A DNA stretch of 64,000 bases from Echinococcus granulosus (taxonomy: Eukaryota > Platyhelminthes > Cestoda > Cyclophyllidea > Taeniidae): NCBI RefSeq assembly GCF_000524195.1, contig NW_020170428.1, positions 61,188 through 125,187 on the forward strand, in the 5' to 3' direction. The notes below the pieces were generated by a model that searched no databases, was not told where the DNA came from, and worked only from the letters and a program-made list of their open reading frames with translations. Shown here piece by piece: positions 1 through 11,785 of this stretch. Numbering within the stretch: position 1 is the stretch's first letter; every line of letters begins with the position of its first letter. The position numbers and the translations under genes are program-made.

Positions 1-893
1 TCTGCTGTTCCATCGTTTAACAGGGGACAGGAGTCCCAATTACCTCCACGCCCCTTTGTACCACGAGTCTCAATCCAATTGTCATAATGGAGGCGTCACA
101 TATGTGTGACATATGTGACGGGTTAGTTGACGACGCCTCATACCTTTTCTTGCCCCCTCCCCCCTCACCACCTACCCATCTGTTCACGTCTGGCCAACTG
201 ACCGTCTCACCGCTCCACGTGATATGGACATGGATTCAGCAAGTACATCTGGTGAGTATGCTCCCCGCCTCGACATGCCCCCCCCCCACCTTTNNNNNNN
301 NNNNNNNNNNNNNNNNNNNNNNNNNNNNNNNNNNNNNNNNNNNNNNNNNNNNNNNNNNNNNNNNNNNNNNNNNNNNNNNNNNNNNNNNNNNNNAGACACA
401 CACACCTAAAGACGTGAAAAAGTGACATTTTTATTACTCAGTGTCGGCGTCAGTTTTACTATTGGGAGGTGTCGCGGGCGATGCTGTTCCGCGGTGGCTG
501 TGCGATCTCGCACACGAGATATTGCGTGTGTATGTGGGGGAGGAGAGACAAAAGTTGCTAGGTGGGGGTGAAGGCGGTGATAATGGCATCTAAGTGTAGT
601 AGAATGTGGTTGGAAGAAATGGGCAGTGGAGAGGGGAGGAGGGAGTATGAGTACTACAAGCAGGAAGATGAAAAGGATGGGAGGAAGTGGGATAGGCAGG
701 GGGATGGAGACAGGGCCACCTGTCTGCCTGGCCGACTTCTCATGTATCCTACGCACATTGAAATGAGATGAAGACGGGGAGAGGAGGAGGGGGAACGAGG
801 GGACATCACAATCGCAAGGTGTTGGTGGCTGTGGTGGTGTCAAAACTCGCGCCAGGACAGAGGCAATCTGGACCGGCGTGTTCCATGATCGCC
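1..893. other. 3' flank of syndapin with assembly gap
   Basis: This is non-coding sequence beyond the syndapin stop codon. It includes a 100-N gap of unknown true size (294-393), flanked on the left by a run of C and on the right by a short CA repeat. An inverted repeat at 94-120 is listed separately. I see no further gene. The open frames here are low-complexity and rich in Pro, Ser and Arg, with no recognisable domain. Confidence 0.6.
94..120. repeat. Inverted repeat with CGTCACA/TGTGACG core (copy 1)
   Basis: Two perfect 11-bp arms (94-104 and 110-120) flank the 5-nt spacer TGTGA. The core CGTCACA-4 nt-TGTGAC also occurs at 40208-40227 and 58237-58254. Its function is unknown. It could be a module of a dispersed repeat or a dimeric protein-binding site. 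Confidence 0.7.
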
Positions 894-3800
894 TCAAACA
901 ACCTCAACGTAGTTGGCGGGATAGAGACCAACGCGACCGTCCTTTCGACCCTTGCACCAGCCTTGCTCATCCTCATCTTCCAACTTCTCGAATAGATCAC
1001 CTGAAGGCAGAGAAGGAAGCGCCTCCAATTAAGCCGTTCTATTCACCCTTCTCAACAGCGATTAAATCGAGCACCTATTGAACCCGGTATCCACTAACTC
1101 ATCCTCAATCCGTCCAGTCACTGCCCCGCTTTTTCAGTCGACTAACCATCTGTCGAAGCTATTCACCAACCGCGGATCGCTGCAAGGACCTGCAGTCTAT
1201 CACTCTAGCTCGGAATAACTTGTCTCTCAAATGAACTGTCCTGGAACCTCCTGCCCCTGAATCCTCCAACCGCACCCGGTCTGGCCAGAATTCTGGATTT
1301 TCGCCAATCCATTCACCCATCAAACCGCTGGAAAGCAGGCCACTTGGCACAGCCACCGTGCACAGGCACACACATTTGAAATGCAAATGATCCATCGGTG
1401 TGATTTAATGGAGCCATGAAGCCACAAAACACGGCACATCGACAAACACACGGAGAAGTGGTTTGATCCACAACACATCAACGGCTTGCCTTTGATCTAC
1501 CGACTCCAAGCCTGGCTAACCGCTCACCCACAAACCTGGGCACTCATCCGCTTTCAACTATCTGTGCATCAACTACTGCCAGAGGCGTCAACAATCGTAG
1601 ATCCGTTCTAGCAAGCGCAGAACCAGGAGACACAAAACTGACCCGAATTGAAGGAGAGCTCGTCCGCCTCTACACCCACGTAATCGTAGAGCGCACGAAT
1701 GGGCACACCAGGTCTGCCATCGTCCACAAAATCCGGGTAGGGTGGAGTGTCATCTACGCGCTGCTTCTCCTTCGATACAGCTGCCGCAGCTCCGTTCACC
1801 GAGGAGGTGTAGTCACTAAAAATGGAGGGAGAAGAAAGAGTTACGCCTCACACACCGGGGGAAGGAGGCAGAGCCGGCTAATCAGAGATCGCAATCAGGT
1901 GACATTCACTCCGAAGAGCAGCAGCAGCAGCAGGAAGAGGAGGCAAAACCAAACACAACTATTTCCTATAATTCTGTAGATTAGACGTGGTGTTTGGTGA
2001 TTGTGGAACCTGTGTGTAGATGCGGATGTGTGCAACAGATGGATCAAGAAAAAATCGGTGGCATTGAAAGAAATCAAACAGGAGTAGTCACTTGGTGACA
2101 AGCTTCTGCGATTCTTCGGCTGCTGATGCTGCTTCGTCCTCGGTGTCGGCTTCGTCTTCTGCCACTTCCGCCTTCTTCGCCTCGCCGGCCTGCTCCTCCA
2201 CGGATTGAACACTACTGGGGCTGCGCTTACGTTTCGAGATATTGGATAGATTGTCCACCTCTACAGGGCGACAACTTTCCGCCGTTGTCGGTACAATTAA
2301 GTGCTCCTTAGTGATATCGGCTTGATCAATGTCAGAAGTTGGTGGATCAGACAATTTGGGCGATTCAGAAGGCTCATCTAGGTTGGTAGATGGGGCTTCT
2401 GCGATGAAGCCATTGCTAAATTATTTAGCGTGGAGGGAGGAAGGGGTGCCCAATTGGAGTGGTTTCGTGATCGGCATGTGGACATAGGAGGTGAAGGAGG
2501 AGGGATAAGGGGAGAGGATGGTAGAGGAGGACAAAAACTAACAGGTTAGTAGGAGTCCCAAAGACAATTCCGACCGTCACTTCCGGATGACGAATCAAGC
2601 GAATCACAAGAGCACTATGTACCCCCATCGGGTTATCCCGTCGAGCAAGATTCTTCCCATCCGGTGACATCACAATCATCCCTTCCCATCACCGAGGTGT
2701 CAAGTCCAGGCTGGCGACATTCAAAAGTGGACATGCAAGGAGCGAGCTCCGAGATTCATACACTAGATAAGGCACCAACCTCGTCATAATTAACTTCCAA
2801 GCTTGTGAAAAGATCTTCAAACCAGTCCACAGCTTCAGGCCTCTGAAGGGTAAGGAGGAGGAGGAGAGAAGGTGGTGATAGGATGGAAGCAAGGTGTACA
2901 TCGAATGCCTTCCAGATGGACATCGCCTAGTTCTAAGCTCTACCGCACGACCCTAATGCACGCCACCGTCGGAAGAGCCAGCGCCTTCGAGCAACCCACG
3001 CCCTATCGTCTGATTTTCACCTACTCGACTACCGAAGTCCTGAGGGACTTCTCACTCAAACTCAAATCCAGCATAGACGGTGATTCAGGTTATTATAACA
3101 CCTTTAGATAATAGAGAAACTACGGCGACACAAAAAAGCACATACAAGCACAGACACACACACAGCTACACGTGCCAGGATCAGTACAAACAAAAAACTG
3201 ACCTTGGCGTGGCACCCTCAGATCCGTGGTTGTAGCTGTTTGAGCCGTAGGCGCTGCACGGATAACTCATAAAATCAAGACAATAAAAAATCACCGGAAA
3301 CAGGGTCATTCACACTTACGTAGTGTGGACAGGAGAGGTGGAGATATTAGAGCCTGAGTCAGTGGTCCCAGGGATAGGTCCACCCCGATCCGGTGAGGTG
3401 AATGTCTTCAAGCTTGTCAATGTCACGCCCCCGCTACTGCCATCCGCGAGGGCTGACCTGCCCTTCTTACCCAGCGCAGACATCTCGGGGCTGTATTCCT
3501 GGGCGGGGGGGGGAGGGGGGGGGAGCGAGGCAAAGGGGACTCGTAATCGAGGCACTGATTCATTAAAAAAGATTGCCATCTTGTTTATTACTTACCTGGA
3601 ATACGGGGAAATTGGGAGCCATATCGACACCGTAGGCAAGAGACCACTTCTTTAAATCAGCATCGGCGTCCACCTTGGCGACAGTCTCCCTCAGCTCGAC
3701 GAAGATTTGAGAGAGGCTGAAGGGAATGAGTGTCAAGAGATCAACCAGAGTTTGGTTGATCTTACGACTTGATAAAAAAGGGATCTCAAAAGGGAGGAGA

Positions 3801-6800
3801 GGAAAACGAGGCTGACCATAACTACAACTAACTGTGATCTCAAAGTAAGGTCTCTCACTTCAAAAAGGCGGTAGGTGGTTGACACAAAAAAATACGTGAG
3901 GGTTTTTGCCACAGCTCGTTGTAATGACGTGTTGTAACTCGTGAGGACGTGGCAACTGCATGCGGGTCTCCTGAACGCCATTTTCGCACTTTGATAGGGC
4001 TTTTGTATTTCTAATGTTAATTAACCGTCTATAGTCGGAGTGGCTTACTCGCTATCACCTCCACCCCAGGACTACCTTGAGCATGTATCTTTGGTGGACT
4101 TCGGACCAGCACACACACGCACGCACACACACACCACAGGATGGACGAGAGGGAGAGGTCGAGGCAATTCAGCGGACAGACTGCCGCAAAAAAAATTTTT
4201 TGTTGTTCCATTTCAAAATGCTTTCCGCATCAAAAAAATTCATTGCTTTGACTGCTTTACAACCAATCAAATGGGGTTCTGTGAAAGCGTCAGTTTACCG
4301 TAAATCCGTAGATGATAGACGGGTGGTAGGATGTGTTCTGACGCAAATAAACAGAAGTGCGAAAGGAATGCCATAAAATTACCCCACCAAGTCAGTAGAT
4401 GAATGCCATGTTAGATATCGTCACCGCGATTGATATCTACCTGCAGCTGGCTGACCTTTTCAACCCGAAAGGATCCGGGTCACAATTCAGTTACTTACGC
4501 AGCAAAAGCAGTTATCATCCCTCATCGGTATGATTTACTACTGCGATGATTTACTGTCAAAAGGAAGCTCAAAAGTTCGCCCGGAACAGCAGTCCTACCG
4601 ATAATTCACCATAACCAAGTCAAACACTACTCACGAAATTGAGGGCATCTTTTTTCTTCTTTTTGACGAAATTGATAGATGGAGTAGCGGCGCAAAAGAA
4701 ATACCGACTAGCTCCGATGACGGAGAATAAAGAAGCGTTTGAAACACCCTCTAAAGAGAGATCCAAAACCTGACCTCCATAACCCTCTCTCCCTCCCCTC
4801 TCGTTGACTCAATGACATGACGGAGCTAGTTAATTTTCAAACGCATTCGAACGATTGACGAGCAGCCGAGTGGAATAAAACACCGCCACGGTCGGGCGAT
4901 AGATACCATTGGACGCCTAATTGCAGATAGAACCAAAGGAAGTAGCAGGATTATCAAAGAGTACAAAGTAGCCCCGATTTTGGAATGGGTAATTTAAAGC
5001 ACGAGCTGATAAGACCTTTGATTACCTTCTATCGTCGCATAATTAGCTAATTAACTAGTCAATCGGTCCAGTGGGAGTGACTACCCCTCAGGGTTCAGGG
5101 AATGGCTTCAACTAACTGCGTCCCCAGCTCGAAAGAGGGCGGTGAACAGATGAATAAAGTAAAAAATGATTTTCTCGTCAAAAAAACACTATGGAAATGC
5201 CGGTTAAGCTGAGTACTTTTTTAAATGGCCTTCAACATCTCTTTGGAGTTAGGAAAACGAGAAATCACTATCAACACAGTCAGTCTGGTGCCCCGACAAA
5301 AGACGGTCAATAAAACCAGGTTCACAGATTGCAGTTTGATCAACAATAAGAAAAATAGGATAAGGTAAATAGGGGTTCTACTGTCAAAGTAGAGAAAAGC
5401 CTCAAAACGAAGTTCCTATAGCAAAAATTACTCCCTTTCCATCCAACTGAATACCCAAAGGGGGTCACAACAAGTCAAGCGGATAAGAGTATGGAAGACA
5501 ATCCACAAAATCGTTGCTAATGTGCCAGTCATCAGCAAATTTTCTCGAGACCGACCAACGCAAAACGGAATCACGTGCGTGAAAACGAAAAAAAGAGGAG
5601 GGGGTAAGGCGAACGAAGAAGTAAGTGGGTGAGCGAGTTTACGAAGCATGCAGGCAACCAAGTCAGCCATGCAGCAAGTGGGGGATTAAGAGTCGAAGGC
5701 GGAGTAAAAGGGGAAATGGCCACACTTTTGTCAGGCATGAAGAACCAATCAATTTCACTGGGCTCATACACGCACACAAACGCAGAGAAGACGCTCCTTG
5801 GGAGCGCGTAATTTTCACTGGCCCTGAGTTGCCTCGACTTGCTCTGCTACGGATAAAGTTGAAACAAATTGCGTCTCCATACAACTTTTCCTAAGATATT
5901 TAGGTGGGATCAAGGAAACACGACTCCGAGCACGAACCGATGACTCGGATTTCAGCCTTAACCAATGGGATGAGCTGACGTGCCTAGTGCAAACTCTTCA
6001 TTAAATATTGAAAAATTTAGGGATAAAAAATTACACGGAACTCGTAGTCCATGTAGAACTTTACAGCTGCTTTAATAATTCATGAATCACATCAACAGCC
6101 AACGGTTTGAAATAAGGTTCAATGCCGTTAAGGTAGCCTAAAAGACCAAATCTGAAGACGCTCAACGGACGTTGGAAAATCATGTCAAAAAGGTTGAATT
6201 AAGAGCTTAAAATCCATTCTTTGCACAACGCCTCCATGAAGGATCACAGAATCCTAGTTTGGTGTAACATCGAGATGATAGGACATCAGCAGTTCAGTTG
6301 ATCACGTCAAGACTCAAAGATTACTCAACGATTCGTGACTCTCAACCATGATGAGAGGTTGGGACAGTAAAAAATGATAAGAATGGAGGATCACACAGAC
6401 CCACAAATCGTCCTCCAGAGGAATTCATGTAATAAACTCGACGATTTGTAACTCATAAAGCGACCATAAAAGGATTTGCCGTATTTACACCCTCCCCAGA
6501 ATAAATAGGAAGAATTCGACAGTACATTGAAAGACGAATTTAACGTCACAGAGGGCACCTCGGAGTTGATGTAAAGTTATGCCCGTGGATTAAGCCTACT
6601 CGTAACGTAAAGCGGTACATTTAGGCATCTTAAACAGCAGTAAAGGACCCAGGGGTCGCAAACAGTACGAAAAAAAAACCAAACCACTAAGAATCTCCTA
6701 TCCACGCTTTAACTCACCACAGGGTTAGAACGTAAAATTTGTAAAACCGCATCTACTATTTTCATGGGAATGCTAAGAAGGTGATCTAGTGTGAAAGCAG

Positions 6801-8843
6801 AAATTTGATTTAGCGGGCCAGAGGCCATCCTCTTTATAAGATCACATGGAAACTCGAAAGAGGGGCAACCACGCCATAAGCGGTAGCATGAACACCGATG
6901 GCTCAGGTTTCAAATCGCTGGTAAACTGATGCATCATAGCCGTATTAGCATGAAAGCGATGAGAAAGTGAAAAGTATTGAGCGAAGTCAGGCGTTCAGAA
7001 CCCATCCACACCACAAAATCACCAATTAATGTCACAATATCTACTCCACTTGCGTATTTTTAAAAAAACAAGGTGATGGGAAGAAGGTAGGAAAAACTAC
7101 AATCATGCAACTCGAATTAAGCTCAAAACAACCAGTCCCGGAATTCAAACAAGTAGAGATAATAATGCACCGTACTCGAAAAAGTCACGGATTGGAGAAT
7201 AATAAAACCAAAAAGAGATATAAAAAGTGCGAACCGGAAAAATAAGAGTGATAATTTAAAGGTGCCGAAGTGTTAACAACAATCAAAAAAGATAAAAGGG
7301 CGGAGACTCACTTCGGTTTCGCCGAGATATCCAAAACCGCCTGCATTTGGAGGGCCTGCTCTTTGAAGTAGACGATGCGTTCACGTTCAAACGCCTGCGC
7401 CTTGTTAAACACCTAGATAAGGCAAGTAAAGATAAACGTATTGGCAGACCATAAAACAGTCATGGCGAAAAAATAATGCAGGCGCCTCAAGGCAAACACT
7501 GCGGAAGAACAGTCACACAAAGAGGTCAAAGCAGTATACACCTAGTCTGGATGTGTCACAGAGGGGCTACATTTACGACCCACCTGTGTCATATCTTCAA
7601 TGTAGCGAGGTGTGACATCTGATAGACTGGATATAGCCTCCTCGTAGGCTTTTCGCGTCTTCTCCTCCTCCATTATCCCCTTTCTCAATTTATCCTCCAT
7701 CTTCCGCAACTAAAGAATTTGCAAGAAACTTTAGATTAACAATGGAGTAAAGGGAGATAAAGGCACACTAAGAGCAGGGTAGGTGGGAAGCGCACTAGCT
7801 TTCTGGCCTACAATATCTCGTGAACGTGAAATCTAATCAGGACATAGAGGGGGCATAACCTTACCCGTTTCTCGTGGCCCTACAAAATTCGACAAGAGCA
7901 GACCATTTTACCACTTTTTGAATAAGAAAAATAAATGCCAAAGACTAATTTGACGGCAGGGAATCCGAATGATTACTGCTAACGTGTTGGTTATCCGTAA
8001 GATTACTTCTACCAAGCGTGAAATAAATCGAAAGATGGCGGGAATCAGTAGGGCTAGGAGCACAGGATTAGTCGAGTGGTTTGGCGAATTTAATTTGCCT
8101 TTTAAGCCACTTACCTCCTTGCCACGTTGGGCCTGCTAGATTACGCAAAGCCAGTACAGTCATCCAAACATTAGTGCAAAAAGGGCAAAATAACTCAAAG
8201 ATAAAAGGAGGACTAACTTGTTCAGGAGTTCCAAACGGCTCGTTCTTCGCATTTTGAACTTGAACTTGTAACGACCTAACAGTCTTACAGGCATGAAAAT
8301 ACTCCTTCTTGCAACGGTTTACATTTTTGTAGTGCTTGTACCAGGTCTTCTGGGCATTTTCAAATTCCGAGTCGAAGTTTTTAACCTCCTTGATCGATGT
8401 GGAGATGGAACTTTTGTGGAAGTTCTCCCTTTGCCAGTTTTTAATGCCCAATTGAACAGGGTTGATAAGACCAGCAGCAATATTCTGCGAAGGAAACACG
8501 AAGATAAAGACACAACTTATGAAAAAAAACTAAAAGAAGGTTTAAAGAAACTCACGGAATGTAGTTCCGCATTATCTTCGGCTTCTTTAGCTAGGCCAGA
8601 GAGGATATTGGTGGCAGTGCCATACTCCACACCAGTTCGCAGAAACATTTCGAGTCGGGCAGCAAACTTGCGAAGATTCGAGGCGTAAGCCTTTTCAATA
8701 TCTGCTCGCTCCTGAATCATCAGAGCGAACTCAGAACAGAGTTTATTGGCATTTTCTGCCCTCTTAACCGTTCGGGAATATTGATGGGGCTCCCAAAAAT
8801 TGGCATTTGCACCAGTATCAAGATCTAGATCCACAGGTTGCAT
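894..8843 (-). CDS. PACSIN: Syndapin/PACSIN: F-BAR and SH3 membrane-remodelling protein
   Basis: Twelve exons, read downwards: 8843-8556, 8484-8218, 8135-8115, 7879-7865, 7709-7584, 7412-7312, 3716-3596, 3498-3320, 3253-3203, 2415-2092, 1815-1643 and 1000-894. They total 1773 nt (590 aa) with matching phases. Residues 1 to about 313 form the F-BAR domain (family motifs [35 protein letters not shown]). A Ser/Glu-rich linker follows, then an SH3 domain from about 533 to 590 ([26 protein letters not shown]). Family role: a banana-shaped dimer bends plasma membrane, and the SH3 binds dynamin and N-WASP in endocytosis. The start at 8843 is the first ATG just before the conserved FWEP. A 3.6-kb intron (3717-7311) splits the F-BAR-coding exons. 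No NPF motif, which recruits EHD proteins, is visible in the linker. Two exons are only 21 and 15 nt long. Confidence 0.93.
3717..7311 (-). other. Large intron 6 of syndapin
   Basis: This 3.6-kb AT-rich intron lies between F-BAR exons 6 and 7. A CA microsatellite lies near 4109-4137. No nested gene, tRNA or recognisable transposon coding sequence was found on either strand. Confidence 0.6.
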
Positions 8844-9565
8844 CGCAGAAAAACAATCACACACTGGTGAGAGACGATAGGCAGCACGAGAACTAACAAT
8901 GTTCTAACTGATAGGGGATAAATCGCCATTGAAATTAGTACAATAAAACAATACAGGGCAAATAAACATTTTATATAAAATAAGTGCACAAAAGCCTTAA
9001 AAACAGACAAATATATTAAAAAATTCAACAAATGGTAAAAGTAGTAATAATATAAGTGCACAAAGTGACTGGATCCAGGTTTTTTGTTAAAGCTAATGCA
9101 GTCATGCATGGGAGGCCTGGCAACATCTTTTTTGCAAGCCTCTATTTACTTGAACAAGGCATTGTGAAAACAATTTCTAACATGGCCTAAACGGGATTCT
9201 TTTTTGACGCTTTGGTAAGATTTTATTTTGCCTCTATTTTAGTAGCTTCTTTAAAGCATTTTTACATCAAGTAGAGCAGACGCAAATACACATGTGATTT
9301 GAACGTTCTTCAGTTGAAGTTTTTACGCAGTAAAGACCGCTCGTGACGCTACATAAGTCCCTGGACTCCTTTTGGATTTTAAATTAACGGCATTTTAATT
9401 AAGTTTTTTACAAAAGAAGTTTCTTTTTTTGCAACTTTTTTAAATGATAAAACAGCAAAATATTCTGCCTGTTCTTCTTAACCCATCCTTCTTTCCATTC
9501 ACCTAGAAAGTTTATCTGCATTTTCGTGATAGTGCAAGTTGAAGGTTGACCGATTGAACACCGAA
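8844..9565. promoter_or_regulatory. Divergent promoter region syndapin / STARD10-like
   Basis: These 722 bp separate the two divergent start codons, so both promoters must lie here or in unseen 5' exons. The sequence is AT-rich. A 3' splice-like CACCTAG (9500-9506) lies about 60 nt before the STARD10 ATG, so that gene may have a 5' non-coding exon or be trans-spliced. I could not place a TATA box with confidence. Confidence 0.4.
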
Positions 9566-10613
9566 ATGACTGGCGTTGTTGGGAAAGTTATTATCCCTAG
9601 AAAGTCAGATTTTGACAGTTTTATAGACCTCGCAACTGACTCACTTGGGTGGGTGAAGCATTATTCCAGCAAATCCAAGTCTTTACCCATTACAGCTTAT
9701 ACAAAGATTGTCGAAGGAAATGTTGTACGGGCAGCAAAGGTAGTGATTCAACTTTTGTCTTTTAAAACAGATTGCTAGATTGAAGCTGTTTTTTGCGGTG
9801 TTTCTGCTTTCAATGTATACGAGAGCCTTCATGACCCAGAATTCCGGAAAACTTGGGATGATTGTATGAAGGAGGGTTCACGCATTTGCTACGTTGCTCC
9901 AAACAGTGAAATCGGTTATTACAGACGTAATATTTCTTTCCACTTTAAAAATTAAGTGAAATCGCCGTTTGGTTTGAAAGATCGGGATTTTGTTAATCAA
10001 CGCTCGTGGTACGCAGATGAAAGTGTCTACATTATCATGAATCATAGCGTCGTCCATAAGGCAGGCTTATTTCTTCCTTTGACTGACGTTTTCTTCTTAG
10101 AAAATGCCACCAGTGGAAGGTGTTCAACGGGGAATTTCCTACGTCACTGGCTATCTTATCAAACCTCTTACTCATGACTCCTGTGACTTTACCTACATTT
10201 CTCATTCTGACCCACGAGGTAAACTTTATTTTAAAAATTCCTATCTAAAAAAATTTCCGTCTAAAGGCAAAGTTCCCGCATGGGTGGTAAATGCTTCGGT
10301 AAAGACTGTCGGTCCTATCATCGTGAAACGTCTCTATGAAGCTGCACGCAATTATGCGGCCTGGAAGGCTGAGCACGATCCGGATCTCAAGCCCTGGAGC
10401 AACTTCCACCAACTGCAGGAATCTCCACCCTTGGATCCAGCTGATGTTGGCATGCTGAATGCTGAAGCTGTTGGCAAGACCAATGATGAGGACGATGATG
10501 GTGAGGAAGAGGTTCCAGATGAATCGTCTCTTATGTTGTCAAATTCGGACAGTGGCGTATCACTCAGCAGTGTGGACCATTCCTCACCAGTCAAAGGACT
10601 CGATGTGAAATGA
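9566..10613 (+). CDS. STARD10: STARD10-like START-domain lipid-transfer protein
   Basis: Five exons: 9566-9739, 9779-9926, 9957-10060, 10101-10218 and 10267-10613. They total 891 nt (296 aa), and phases match throughout. A START (steroidogenic acute regulatory-related lipid transfer) domain spans about residues 5-225. Visible family blocks are HDPEFRKTWD, a GYY block, LKDRDFVNQRSW, YIIMNHSV, VTGYLI, DPRGKVPAWVVN and LKPWS. The acidic, Ser-rich tail with SPV-like phosphosites resembles the STARD10 C-terminus. Family role: PCTP-group proteins carry phosphatidylcholine and phosphatidylethanolamine between membranes in the cytosol. The start is the only ATG ahead of the domain in frame. The four introns are 39, 30, 40 and 48 nt. 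The third begins with GC rather than GT, and removing it gives exactly the family spacing between NHSV and the GYLI block. Confidence 0.92.
10061..10100 (+). other. 40-nt GC-AG intron in STARD10-like gene
   Basis: The donor reads AAG|GCAGGC and the acceptor TTCTTCTTAG. Removal joins codons AAG and AAA and restores the family length between NHSV and VTGYLI. No GT donor nearby keeps the frame and the spacing. Confidence 0.75.
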
Positions 10614-11785
10614 CCCACTTATACTCTTTTAATTTCGTATCATCCGGAATAATGTGATTTATTTTTAAACAGTGAGGAAAACAAATGGTTTATTGTGAAA
10701 ATTGTCTCAGTTTTTGGCCATTTTACGTGCGTGAAAGGTTTTTGCCCTTTTCATTATTTTCTCGTTAAAAGTACCTGATTTAGAAATACGATCGTAGATT
10801 GATACTGTGATGCTGGTTACCGTCATTTACTCCTCAAGGTCGCGTGGTTGTTTTATACCTCTGGAGAAAAATACCATCCAATTAGCTGGTATGCTGAGCC
10901 CTGCGTGGTAGGATCGAAGGGAGAGGTAAGAAGATGCATTGCGTGGTGCCTGTCACAGAGTAGCGTAAAGCTGATTGTGATGACTTAATTTCTTCTATTC
11001 CGTAAGTTCCTGAAACATGTGTAGGCTTCCTCTAACACATTCTTTCGCCATTGGAGAAATAAACAAGCTCAAAAAGTTATTTAGAGCGATAAGTTATCCT
11101 TAAAATGAAAAAGTAAGCCCCAAACTCTAGAATTTTAAAGTGCATTTTTAATCAGTCAATCAAAGAGTTGATCAAGTTCGACCTTAAGTACCTGGAGCAT
11201 TTAGGAGCTATCAATAAATCATAATAAAAGTTGTTTTGCAAAGACAGGTTGCATGTGAGATCTTGAGAAAGAGAGAGAGAGAGAGTAGGAGGCTGGTGAT
11301 GGGTCTACTTCACTTCCAAAAGTTTACAAAGAAGCTATTTCGCAACGCCTTCAACAACGCGAAGAGGCAGCCAGCTTAAGTTGTTAAAGATTGATGAATC
11401 TTGGGTAGGTGAACGAATAAAGCCGGGACGAATGTGTAGAGAAAAAAGAGGGGCTAAACTTTAGCGCTTTTAATAACGCATCTCTTAAAAAGTTTTCCCT
11501 TAGTAACATCAGCAATCAGTCAGGATAATACTTAAAAAAAAGAACGGGAAATGAAATCTAAATATTTATTTTCAATGCAAATAAGGTGATAAGCAAATAT
11601 GAATTGTCTATTCAGTTATAAAATCGCGATTTTTCGATAGCTTGAGTCGCACCAATGCATCCTTCAGCGCTGCATGCAAGTAAATAGGTGATTGTGTAAG
11701 CACTCGCTACTTATTTGCAGATAAGTAGTATTTATGAATTAAAAAACAACTGCTATTTTTACATAAGCAACACACTTACCTGACC
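10614..11785. other. Convergent intergenic region
   Basis: This region lies between the stop codons of the STARD10-like and coiled-coil genes and should hold both 3' UTRs. AATAAA hexamers occur near 11055 and 11212 on the plus strand. A GA microsatellite lies at 11269-11285. No other gene is seen. Confidence 0.5.

Noticed and set aside
2416..3202. Extra syndapin linker exons (for example a frame with [11 protein letters not shown])
   Set aside because: The flanking exons already join in phase 2 (AG|C), and the candidate exons do not keep that phase.
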